A DNA stretch of 33,233 nt from Planctomycetota bacterium (lineage in GTDB: Bacteria > Planctomycetota > PUPC01 > JACPCR01). Under the pieces are notes generated by a model that saw only the letters and a program-made list of their open reading frames with translations, was not told where the DNA came from and made no database searches. Below, piece by piece: positions 24,508-32,345 of this stretch. Position numbers and translations under genes: made by a program. The DNA is taken from assembly GCA_027625095.1 (NCBI GenBank), contig JAQBXN010000101.1:1-33233 (forward strand), read 5' to 3'. How positions within the stretch are numbered: position 1 is the stretch's first letter; every line of letters starts with the position of its first letter.

Positions 24508-24762
24508 TTCGAAAGTGCGTTTCCGGGAAACTGTGTTGGTCTGCTCGCAGAAAAATCCAAGCCAGTCTTCGACGCTGAGTTGGCTGCTGGCGAAGTCCAC
24601 GCTGTCAGTCTCATTCGAGGGTGGTCCCCCACCTTGAGGCGATATCTATAACGCGCCGCAGCAGAGCGGCACCGCAATTTCCTGTGGAGATACAAATTGC
24701 CGAATTGGGCACAGCAGCAATACTTCCAACTGATCTGAATTCCCCTCCGCTGGAAGAGATTC
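24508..24762. other. 255-bp intergenic region, no gene seen
   Basis: No frame with coding character and no clear promoter was found. The region contains a small palindrome GTTTCC-G-GGAAAC (24519-24531) and a weak GGTGG/CCACC hairpin near 24620-24633, neither followed by a T-run. GGAAGAG before position 24763 is the ribosome binding site of the next gene. Confidence 0.6.
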
Positions 24763-27700
24763 ATGCCGAAGTCTTCTTTATCAATCGTTCTCTGCTATCT
24801 GCTCCTTGCCCACCCTTCATTCACGGTTGCTGAGCCCTCTCAACAGGACATCGAGTTTTTCGAATCGCGCATCCGTCCGTTGTTCGCTGAACACTGCTTC
24901 AAGTGCCATTCGACACAGGCGGAAAAACTCAAGGGAAAGCTTTACCTCGACAGTAAGGCCGGGCTGTTAAAGGGCGGCGAATCCGGGGCACTCTTCGTTC
25001 CCGGCGAGCCGGACAAGAGCCGAATCATCGAAGCGGTGCGATACAACAATCCCGATCTGCAGATGCCGCCCAAGTCGAAGCTCTCCGACAAAGCGGCGAA
25101 CGACCTGATCGAGTGGGTCAGGCGAGGCGCTCCATGGTCAAAGGAAGACGGCCCCCAAATGGCGCCATCCAGGAGTGACTTTGACTTTGCCAAACGCCGC
25201 TCAGCGCAGTGGTGTTTCCAGCCCCTGAAGGAAAGTAAGCCACCCCAGACGAAAGATAACGCCCAGAGCGAAATCGATCGCTATATTTTGAAGAGGCTGG
25301 AAGAGGAAGGCCTCGTCGCAGCTCCCAAGGCGGACAAACTTACTCTCATTCGTCGCGCTAGCTTTGATCTTACTGGCCTGCCGCCCACGCCAAAGGAGGT
25401 CGAAGCTTTCTTGAATGATGAATCACAGAATGCATTCGAAAAGGTCGTCGACCGTCTTCTTGAGTCCCCACACTTTGGCGAGAAGTGGGCTCGGCACTTT
25501 ATGGACCTCGTCCGGTATGCGGAATCCAGAGGGCACGAATTCGACCCGAGCCATCCAAATTCGTTCGAATATCGCGATTACCTGATACGTGCACTGAATG
25601 AAGACGTGCCTTACGACCAGTTCGTAAAAGAGGCTGTGGCGGGAGATCTGCTCCCCAATCCGCGCAAACATCCAACAGAAGGCTGGAACGAATCGGTGCT
25701 TGGTACTGGTTTCTGGTTTTTCGGAGAATGGGTGCATTCGCCGGTCGATATCCGAGGGGATGAATGCGATCGCCAGGCCAATATGGTGGATGTCTTCTCG
25801 AAGACTTTCCTCGCTCAAACCCTCGCCTGCGCGAGATGTCACGACCATAAGTTTGATGCAATTCCACAGACCGATTTTTATGCGATCTCCGGTTTCATTC
25901 AGAGCTCCGCGTACCGGCAAGTTCGGTTCGAGACAGTCGAACACAACACAGCCATCGCCATAGCGCTGAATGCCCTGCGTAAGAAGCATGGGCCAGAGGT
26001 TTTGAAAACCTTCGCCACGGCGAACGCACAGGTCATCAATAATCTTTCAACTTACCTGCTGGCATCTCGTGAGATTCTGCAATCTGATGTCGAATTCAGC
26101 AGCGGTGAACTGGAGGTTTTCGATAGCTTCGAAAGCGGCACTTATGACGGGTGGACAGTCGAGGGAAAAGCGTTCGGAGATCGCCCAATGACCAGGGAGA
26201 CGACGGCCCACTATCAGGGAGAGATCCGTGAGATTGGCAAGTTTTATGTGAACACCCACAACCAGCGGCTCAGGGACAAAGTCGCCCATTCCGATCAAGA
26301 AACCGGCAAGCTGACTTCGAGGAAGTTCAACATCCAACACAACTTTATCACCTTCATGGTCGGCGGAGGCGGTCATGCCGACAAGACCTGTATAAATCTC
26401 ATTATTGATGACAAAAAGGTGATCTCTCAGACCGGTTTCAACCACAACACCATGCGACTGCATCGCTGGGATGTTCGCCGGTACTCAGGCAAGACCGCGC
26501 AGTTGCAGATAGTGGATGAAGTTACCGGAGGTTGGGGAAACATCGGTATTGACCACATCGTTTTTCAGAAGGCCGCGGATGACAAAGCTTTCTATGCCAG
26601 TCGGCAGATCGCCAGAGCCCCCAAGCCTTCTGAAGTGGCGGTCGCCGGTGAGAAGGAGGAAGACCTCCTGAGCGAATTGAAGGAGGAGGAAAAGGCTGCA
26701 CAAAATCCCGAAGTCAGCCCATTCGAAACCCTGTTGAAAAAAACGGCTGCAAAATTTCAGGTGGAACCCAAAAGGTTGGAGTCCTTCGTGTTTGCCGTTT
26801 TGGGTGCCAAAGATGATCCAAACAATCCGCTCCGTTCCTGGGGGATGGTTGCAGAGAACAAGAAACCGGACGCACAGCAGTTTGCTACGGCGGCGGCGGC
26901 CTTTCCCTTCAAACCGGACTTGAAGAAGTCTGCCGAAACTGGATCAAAGCACCCCTCAATAGAGAACGGCGAGGTTGTCGAGGATTACACAAGTGCAGCG
27001 TTCGAATGGGTGCAGGATGGTCTTGTGTTCGGCGAGGGCCCTGTTCAGGCCGGGGATTTGGTCTTTGGCGAAAGTGCTTTGAAGCCGATCGTTGGGATTC
27101 ATGCATTTCCGGCGGCCTTTGCCGATCCGCTATGGTCACGGTTGGAAATCGCCCCCGGTACGGAAGGCGAACCGGGTTCATTGGGCCAGTTTCAGAGAGC
27201 CGGCCGTACACTGCGAACGAGAACCTTTACCTTGAAACACAGCAATATGAGCTACCTCGTCAGAGGCGAAGGCCATGCCTTGGTGGTTGTCGATTCGCAC
27301 CGCATGATTCAGGGCCCGCTTCATGGCCGCCTCGTGAAGAGAATCGACATTAAGGAATCTACCCCGAGATGGACTTCTCAAGACTTACGTACTGACTACC
27401 AGGGACATCGTGTGCACGTCGAATTCATTCCGGACAAGGACAAAGAATTCGCCATCTACATGATTGCACAGGCGGACTCCCCCATAAATGTGGTTCCCAT
27501 CTCTGCCCCGGAAGTGGCGCCTCAGTTTCCACAGGAAGGAATGGATACCTCGGAGAAATTGGCAATGGCATACCAGAGCTACTTCAGCAGTGCGATAGAT
27601 GCCCTGCAGCGCGGGCAAAAGATTGCGACGCCCATCATGGACTGGTTGCTTTCAAACTCCGATTTACTCTTGGATGAGAAGGTCATGCTGGCCTCCTCTT

Positions 27701-28770
27701 CACTGAAATCATTCTTTCAAGAACAGTCGGAACTCATTGGAAAGATAAAATTCAAATCGCGCACTGCCCCGGCTATGTGGGATGGCACTTCCGAGGACGA
27801 ACTGCTCCTGGTCCGCGGCAATCATAAAACTCCCGCGGAAACCGTCGCTCGCCGATTCATGGCCGCGTTTGTCGGTGAGGAGGCACAGAAATACCAGGGC
27901 AGCGGACGCCTCCAACTTGCCCAAACTATGACGGACCCCAATGCTACGCCCATTCTTCCACGGGTCCAGGTAAATCGAATCTGGCATCACCTCTTCGGAC
28001 GCGGCATCGTCCCGACGGTGGATGACTTCGGCAACATGGGCCAGCCGCCAACCCATCCGGAGCTACTCGATCATCTGGCAAGTCGCCTGATCGCTATTGG
28101 CTGGTCGACCAAGAAGCTCATCAAAGAAATCCTGCTTTGCGACACCTGGCAGATGTCAAGCCAGCCAGACAAGGGGGACGAAATAGACCCGACAAATAAG
28201 CTTTACCACCGTATGGCCATCCGCCGCCTTAATGGCGAATCGGTCCGCGATTCTATTCTCAGTATCAGTGGTCGGCTTGATCGCAAACTGTTCGGTCAGA
28301 GCGTCCCGGTCTTTCTCTCTGACCAGATGCAGGGCCGCGGCCGACCGCGTGGCGGGCCGGTCGATGGTGACGGTCGCCGCAGTGTATACCTAGCGGTTCG
28401 GCGAAATTTTGTCTCATCGTTCCTGAAAACTTTCGATACGCCGACCCCGTTCAGCAGCATGGGGCGTCGCAATGTGTCCAACGTGCCGACCCAGGCCCTG
28501 ATTCTGATGAACGATCCTTTCGTGGTCGGTCAGGCAAAACTTTGGGGACAGAATCTTGCCAGGCAATCGGATAAGACACCCGAAAGTCGCATCCAGGACA
28601 TGTACCTCACCGCTTTCGGTCGACCTGCCTCCGAGGTCGAATTATCCAACGCCCAGTTATTCCTTGATTCACAGGCAAAACTGTATTCTCAAGATGTTAA
28701 TTCCCCTGAAGTGTGGGCCGATTTCGGACACGTCCTGATGAATGTGAAAGAGTTCATTTACCTGAACTGA
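24763..28770 (+). CDS. PSCyt1-PSCyt2-PSD1 (DUF1549/DUF1553) protein with cytochrome-like motifs
   Basis: A 1335-residue exported protein with a signal peptide at about residues 1-23. The PSCyt1 domain has CFKCH (C45, C48, H49). PSCyt2/DUF1549 begins near DRYILKRLEEEGL (about 170) and contains ASFDLTGLPPTPKEVEAF. A second CxxCH-type motif, CARCH, lies at 356-360, followed by PQTDFYAISGF. A beta-rich, carbohydrate-binding-like insert (about 450-610) holds FESGTYDGWTVEG and GNIGIDHIVF. PSD1/DUF1553 sits at the C-terminus with VNRIWHHLFGRGIVPTVDDFG. These proteins are characteristic of Planctomycetes and Verrucomicrobia; heme attachment and degradative roles are suspected but not settled. The usual DUF1501 partner is absent; the next gene, 4 bp on, is lnt. 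Confidence 0.94.
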   Translation: MPKSSLSIVLCYLLLAHPSFTVAEPSQQDIEFFESRIRPLFAEHCFKCHSTQAEKLKGKLYLDSKAGLLKGGESGALFVPGEPDKSRIIEAVRYNNPDLQMPPKSKLSDKAANDLIEWVRRGAPWSKEDGPQMAPSRSDFDFAKRRSAQWCFQPLKESKPPQTKDNAQSEIDRYILKRLEEEGLVAAPKADKLTLIRRASFDLTGLPPTPKEVEAFLNDESQNAFEKVVDRLLESPHFGEKWARHFMDLVRYAESRGHEFDPSHPNSFEYRDYLIRALNEDVPYDQFVKEAVAGDLLPNPRKHPTEGWNESVLGTGFWFFGEWVHSPVDIRGDECDRQANMVDVFSKTFLAQTLACARCHDHKFDAIPQTDFYAISGFIQSSAYRQVRFETVEHNTAIAIALNALRKKHGPEVLKTFATANAQVINNLSTYLLASREILQSDVEFSSGELEVFDSFESGTYDGWTVEGKAFGDRPMTRETTAHYQGEIREIGKFYVNTHNQRLRDKVAHSDQETGKLTSRKFNIQHNFITFMVGGGGHADKTCINLIIDDKKVISQTGFNHNTMRLHRWDVRRYSGKTAQLQIVDEVTGGWGNIGIDHIVFQKAADDKAFYASRQIARAPKPSEVAVAGEKEEDLLSELKEEEKAAQNPEVSPFETLLKKTAAKFQVEPKRLESFVFAVLGAKDDPNNPLRSWGMVAENKKPDAQQFATAAAAFPFKPDLKKSAETGSKHPSIENGEVVEDYTSAAFEWVQDGLVFGEGPVQAGDLVFGESALKPIVGIHAFPAAFADPLWSRLEIAPGTEGEPGSLGQFQRAGRTLRTRTFTLKHSNMSYLVRGEGHALVVVDSHRMIQGPLHGRLVKRIDIKESTPRWTSQDLRTDYQGHRVHVEFIPDKDKEFAIYMIAQADSPINVVPISAPEVAPQFPQEGMDTSEKLAMAYQSYFSSAIDALQRGQKIATPIMDWLLSNSDLLLDEKVMLASSSLKSFFQEQSELIGKIKFKSRTAPAMWDGTSEDELLLVRGNHKTPAETVARRFMAAFVGEEAQKYQGSGRLQLAQTMTDPNATPILPRVQVNRIWHHLFGRGIVPTVDDFGNMGQPPTHPELLDHLASRLIAIGWSTKKLIKEILLCDTWQMSSQPDKGDEIDPTNKLYHRMAIRRLNGESVRDSILSISGRLDRKLFGQSVPVFLSDQMQGRGRPRGGPVDGDGRRSVYLAVRRNFVSSFLKTFDTPTPFSSMGRRNVSNVPTQALILMNDPFVVGQAKLWGQNLARQSDKTPESRIQDMYLTAFGRPASEVELSNAQLFLDSQAKLYSQDVNSPEVWADFGHVLMNVKEFIYLN

Positions 28771-28774
28771 ACTC

Positions 28775-30430
28775 ATGTTTTTGAATCCCGACGAAAACAA
28801 ATCACTGAACGGCAACACGCTGCCTTTCTGGATGGATCTGGTTCTTGCCATTGCGGGCGCGGGAATGATGGTGCTTTCCTGGCCGGATTTTGATTTTGAA
28901 TTTCTGGCCTTTGCAGCCCTGGCGCCGCTGCTGGTCCGGCTTCCAGACATCCCCACCAGAAATGCGTTCCTCTGCAGCTTGGTATGGGCATTCTTCTACA
29001 ACCTCGGATGCATTTACTGGCTGTTTCCTGTGGCCGGCCTGGGGACGGTTGGCCTCGCTCTGCTGTTCAGTTTCCCTCCGGCCATCTGTCTGAGCATCGT
29101 GAGATGGGTCATTCAACGCAAGCCAAGGTTTGGCTGGCTGCTGCTGCCGTTCTTGTGGACGTCGATCGAGTATTCGCAAGCCTCGTTTCCGGTCACATTC
29201 CCCTGGTTCCTTCTCGGCAATTCGCAATACCTGAACCCAATCACGCAGGTAAGCTCGATTACCGGAATCTACGGCATGAGTTTCCTTATCATGGCCACTA
29301 ATGTGTGCCTCGCGGTCTGGGTCAGAAAATATGTTCAGAGGAAAGACCGGGAGCGTGTGTCCAGAGTAACCGGGATCGTCACGATCTGTTTTGTGCTCAT
29401 GTTGACGTGCCTGTTTGTATGGGGACGGGCAAGAAAGGCACAAAGCGCTTCAGGCGAGCCGGCCTCCATTGCTCTGCTGCAGGGCAATTACGACCATCTC
29501 GATAAGTGGAATCAGAAGAATCTCTCAAGAATTCTCAACGACTATTCGGAACTCAGCGAAAAGGCCGGACGCCAGCAGCCCGACCTCGTAGTCTGGCCTG
29601 AAACAGCCATCCCGCAGATCATTAATACTGACACGACACCACCAGATGAGAATGAAGGGTGGCTGCGGCAGAACTCGCGCCGAATCGTAGAAGAATCGGT
29701 TCTTCTGTCCGGCTCATTTTCCCTCGTGGGTGCATTACGCGCTCCATCGGATCCTGATACGGAGGGTAACTACAACACCTCCTACCTCTTTGACAAAGGC
29801 GGCAAACTCACAGAGCAGGAGTATTACAAACGCAATCGTGTTCCTTTCGGTGAATATGTGCCGCTGAACAAGATTCTCTTTTTCGTAGATATCGTTTCAG
29901 CAGGCGCTGCCATCTTTTTGAAAGGAGAACGCGAAACCGTTTTCGAGATCCCGTGGCGCGAACGTTCCCTGAAATTTGGGGTGTTGATCTGCTATGAATC
30001 GCTCTTCCCCCACATGGGGCGCGAGCATGTGGCAAATGGTGCAGATCTGCTGGTAGTTACCTCCAATGATTCGTGGTACGGCAAGACGACCATGCCTCAT
30101 CAGATTTCTGCGCTGGCGGTGATAAGAGCGATCGAGTGTGGGGTACCGATGGTGCGTTCAGCGAATACCGGCCTGACATTGTGGTGCGATGCCCGCGGAA
30201 ACATTCAGGAGGTACTCAAGGATGAGCAAGGTGAAAGTCTGTTCGTGAAAGGGTACCTGATGGCTCACCCGAGAATGGAAAACCTGAATACGGCGTACGT
30301 AAGATATGGGGATGCTTTTGCATGGCTTTGTGTAACGGTAACCGTCGCGATACTTATGTCGATGATCGTGGGCTCCAAGCCGCTGGCGCGTCGGGGCGTG
30401 GGGGAAGATGAACTGGAAGTTGAGGAATGA
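28775..30430 (+). CDS. lnt: Apolipoprotein N-acyltransferase
   Basis: A 551-residue inner-membrane enzyme that adds the third acyl chain to lipoproteins. The N-terminal half has about six hydrophobic helices (about residues 20-215) with the family signature FPWFLLGNSQY near 142-152. The periplasmic nitrilase-like domain (about 225-485) carries the triad E276 (VVWPETAIP), K352 (YYKRNRVPFGEY) and C406 (GVLICYESLFPH). A last helix is at about 500-525. The length is normal. It begins 4 bp after the PSD1 stop, so the two are probably cotranscribed, although their functions are not obviously related. A lipoprotein in the same window (the MltA-like protein) is a plausible substrate. Confidence 0.95.
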   Translation: MFLNPDENKSLNGNTLPFWMDLVLAIAGAGMMVLSWPDFDFEFLAFAALAPLLVRLPDIPTRNAFLCSLVWAFFYNLGCIYWLFPVAGLGTVGLALLFSFPPAICLSIVRWVIQRKPRFGWLLLPFLWTSIEYSQASFPVTFPWFLLGNSQYLNPITQVSSITGIYGMSFLIMATNVCLAVWVRKYVQRKDRERVSRVTGIVTICFVLMLTCLFVWGRARKAQSASGEPASIALLQGNYDHLDKWNQKNLSRILNDYSELSEKAGRQQPDLVVWPETAIPQIINTDTTPPDENEGWLRQNSRRIVEESVLLSGSFSLVGALRAPSDPDTEGNYNTSYLFDKGGKLTEQEYYKRNRVPFGEYVPLNKILFFVDIVSAGAAIFLKGERETVFEIPWRERSLKFGVLICYESLFPHMGREHVANGADLLVVTSNDSWYGKTTMPHQISALAVIRAIECGVPMVRSANTGLTLWCDARGNIQEVLKDEQGESLFVKGYLMAHPRMENLNTAYVRYGDAFAWLCVTVTVAILMSMIVGSKPLARRGVGEDELEVEE

Positions 30431-30530
30431 GGCAAAGAGTGCAGCCGCACTGACTGCCGCTGGACATTTCGTTTTCCATATTTCTCCATCTTCCGTTTCT
30501 GGCATCATGGAAGGCATACACTGGCAGGCA

Positions 30531-30536
30531 TATAAT
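30531..30536 (+). promoter_or_regulatory. Possible -10 element TATAAT upstream of the unrecognised helical gene
   Basis: A consensus TATAAT lies 32 bp upstream of the candidate TTG start at 30569. No good -35 is seen at 16-18 bp spacing (TGGAAG at 30508-30513), so support is limited to the -10 and its position in a 138-bp intergenic gap. Confidence 0.3.
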
Positions 30537-30568
30537 CGACGCCTTTCATTGACGATTACGAGGTCATC

Positions 30569-30770
30569 TTGGCGAATACAGAAGTCCAGCCCAAGCTGGG
30601 GCCCCAGCCAAAATCGAGTGCAGGTTCAAGCCAGAGCCGCGGGATTGCCGCTGTCGGAGCGCTTCGCCTGCTGGAGCAGTTGGAACTCATGCGGGAACAG
30701 GGCACAGGAGATGTGCAAAAGTACCTGCAGCTCCTCTCGCGGACGGCTATGGACCCAATATCGATATTTC
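30569..30770 (+). pseudogene. N-terminal part of the downstream helical protein, separated by a frameshift
   Basis: From a TTG at 30569, with GAGGT a few bases upstream, a frame encodes an acceptable helical N-terminus that includes GALRLLEQLELMREQG and ends around QKYLQLLSR. After about 30735-30770 coding character passes to the -1 frame, which reads NIDISVRRGATLIRDLIDVR straight into the 409-residue gene at 30844. The -1 frame is open back to 30553 but has no start codon before 30844. A one-base deletion, real or from sequencing/assembly, joins both parts into a protein of about 501 residues. I see no convincing slippery site for programmed shifting. Confidence 0.6.
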
Positions 30771-30843
30771 GGTCCGCAGAGGCGCAACGCTCATTCGTGA
30801 CCTTATTGACGTACGAGCCAAGGAACGTCGCCATCTCGGTGAG

Positions 30844-32073
30844 ATGGCCGACGCTATCAATCAGCTCATCAAGACATCAAAAGAATCGGATGGCTCCTGG
30901 CCCCAAGCCGATGTTGAACTCAAACAGGCAGCAAAGAGCCCAGAGGATCAGCAGACTGGTGACATCCTGGAAAATTTGCGCCAGGCGATACAGCGGTTTA
31001 TCGATTCGTACCTCAACACCATTCTTCAGACCCTTCGCCAGCCCCTGAAGAACTCGGAGCTGTCATCCTTGCTCGGCCACTACCTGAGTTCTGGTGAAAA
31101 GGAAGGGGACGCTGCCGCAAAGTCGTCGCTCGAATCCGAGGTCCTGGTCGAGATTCTTCAGCAGAAATACGGCAACATTCTTCTGCTCATCAAGCAGATC
31201 CTCGGGGCCGGTGCTATGTCACGTTCAAGCAGGGTCCTTTTGAATTCGTTTGAAGAAATCAATGAAGAGTTTCCATCATTCCAGGACGATGAGGCCGGAA
31301 AGAATCACCTGCTCTCGACAACGCAGGTAGACCCGTATCTGGGTAACGATCTGAAGAATGCCATAGCGCAGGTCGAGAGCCTGGACTGGAAAACCGGCAT
31401 TCACGCCAAGATCAGCAGTAAGGCTCCTGAGGAATCCTCAGCATCCATAGAAGTTGTCTCCGGTACACGACAATTGCCGCCTCTGCTGGCGATGTCGAAA
31501 AATATTTACAAGACCCGTGCCGCCAAAATCCTGGATATCGAAGCTGGCTCGCTGGCACCGGGTGAGCGCGATCTGCTCGACGACAACCTTGAATACATCC
31601 ACAGGATTTGGAAGGAATCGTTAACCTGGGAGCCGCACCCGAACTACGAACAGCTTCGGTATTTCAGAGACCACGTCGTTCGCCTGCTTACCACCGGGCA
31701 TACCATGGAGCTTCTGTTTCGAAGCTATCGTGAAGTGCATCGGTACGAAGCCAGTGACATCTACACGCTGGATACACAGAAACTGCTTGCGATCCCGTCG
31801 GTCAAAGAAATCGTATGCCTCTTGCTCTACCCGAAACTAGCGCGCATCCCGGGGCTCAACGCGCGCGCATTTGAATCTCTTCTCGGCAAACAATACAGCG
31901 TGCTCATGAAATGCTGTCGGGAGATTTCCTCCATGGATGTTTTCCTGCATGATGACTGGCCTGAAAGCCTGGAATCCTTTCTCGAAAAATTCAATGCCAC
32001 TTATTTCACTTTGAGAGAGGAAGAGCAGAGCGCGGTGCATAAATTCCTGAAAATTATCCGCCGGCCGTGGTAG
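30844..32073 (+). CDS. Unrecognised mostly helical protein (main reading frame)
   Basis: A 409-residue protein from the first in-frame ATG; the true N-terminus probably lies upstream in another frame (see 30569). No signal peptide or membrane helix is seen. It is predicted to be largely alpha-helical and charged, with several amphipathic stretches such as ILENLRQAIQRFIDSYL, LVEILQQKYGNILLLIKQIL and YEQLRYFRDHVVRLLTTG. No catalytic motif or known domain is recognised. The gene after it encodes a membrane-anchored coiled-coil protein; the pair could form a scaffold at the inner membrane, but this rests on proximity only. Function unknown. Confidence 0.75.
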   Translation: MADAINQLIKTSKESDGSWPQADVELKQAAKSPEDQQTGDILENLRQAIQRFIDSYLNTILQTLRQPLKNSELSSLLGHYLSSGEKEGDAAAKSSLESEVLVEILQQKYGNILLLIKQILGAGAMSRSSRVLLNSFEEINEEFPSFQDDEAGKNHLLSTTQVDPYLGNDLKNAIAQVESLDWKTGIHAKISSKAPEESSASIEVVSGTRQLPPLLAMSKNIYKTRAAKILDIEAGSLAPGERDLLDDNLEYIHRIWKESLTWEPHPNYEQLRYFRDHVVRLLTTGHTMELLFRSYREVHRYEASDIYTLDTQKLLAIPSVKEIVCLLLYPKLARIPGLNARAFESLLGKQYSVLMKCCREISSMDVFLHDDWPESLESFLEKFNATYFTLREEEQSAVHKFLKIIRRPW

Positions 32074-32148
32074 GCCAACGGAACATGGGCAACGGTATCC
32101 AGGAACGCCGAAACATTCAGCAAACGTAACTGCTCCGGGCCGAATCTT

Positions 32149-32290
32149 TCTTACTCTTAATTTTGCTTTTGATCTCCCCTTTTTGCTCTTTCTAGTAGCA
32201 TGTGAAGGCAATGTCGTGGAGTGGAAAGTCCTGAAGAGAATGGCTTGGAACAGATGAGAAAACCGGAGAAAAGCAAGATTAAAAGTAAGA
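32149..32290. repeat. 142-bp segment with 22-bp imperfect terminal inverted repeats
   Basis: The 22-bp arm at 32149-32170 (CTTACTCTTAATTTTGCTTTT from 32150) and the arm at 32269-32290 (AAAAGCAAGATTAAAAGTAAG up to 32289) are inverted repeats matching at 20 of 22 positions. They flank 98 bp with no gene. The segment fills most of the 272-bp gap between two plus-strand genes. It may be a small non-autonomous element or a structured RNA; no target duplication is evident. Confidence 0.5.
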
Positions 32291-32345
32291 GCCTGCACCT
32301 CTCGATAGCTACCAACAAATAAAACAGTTACCAACAAACTAAAAT

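Noticed and set aside
24519..24531. GTTTCC-G-GGAAAC as terminator of the MltA-like gene
   Set aside because: The one-base loop cannot form a stable hairpin and there is no T-run.
24429..24764. Minus-strand frame in the gap between MltA-like and PSD1 genes
   Set aside because: Overlaps the MltA 3' end, Arg/Ser-rich composition typical of antisense frames, no start signals.
30714..30724. Programmed -1 frameshift site in the helical gene
   Set aside because: CAAAAG is present but does not form a proper X-XXY-YYZ heptamer in frame and no downstream stem is evident; deletion or sequence error is simpler.
32310..32338. Direct repeat TACCAACAAA as an operator
   Set aside because: Two 10-base AT-rich copies 19 bp apart just before a start codon are too short to call without conservation.
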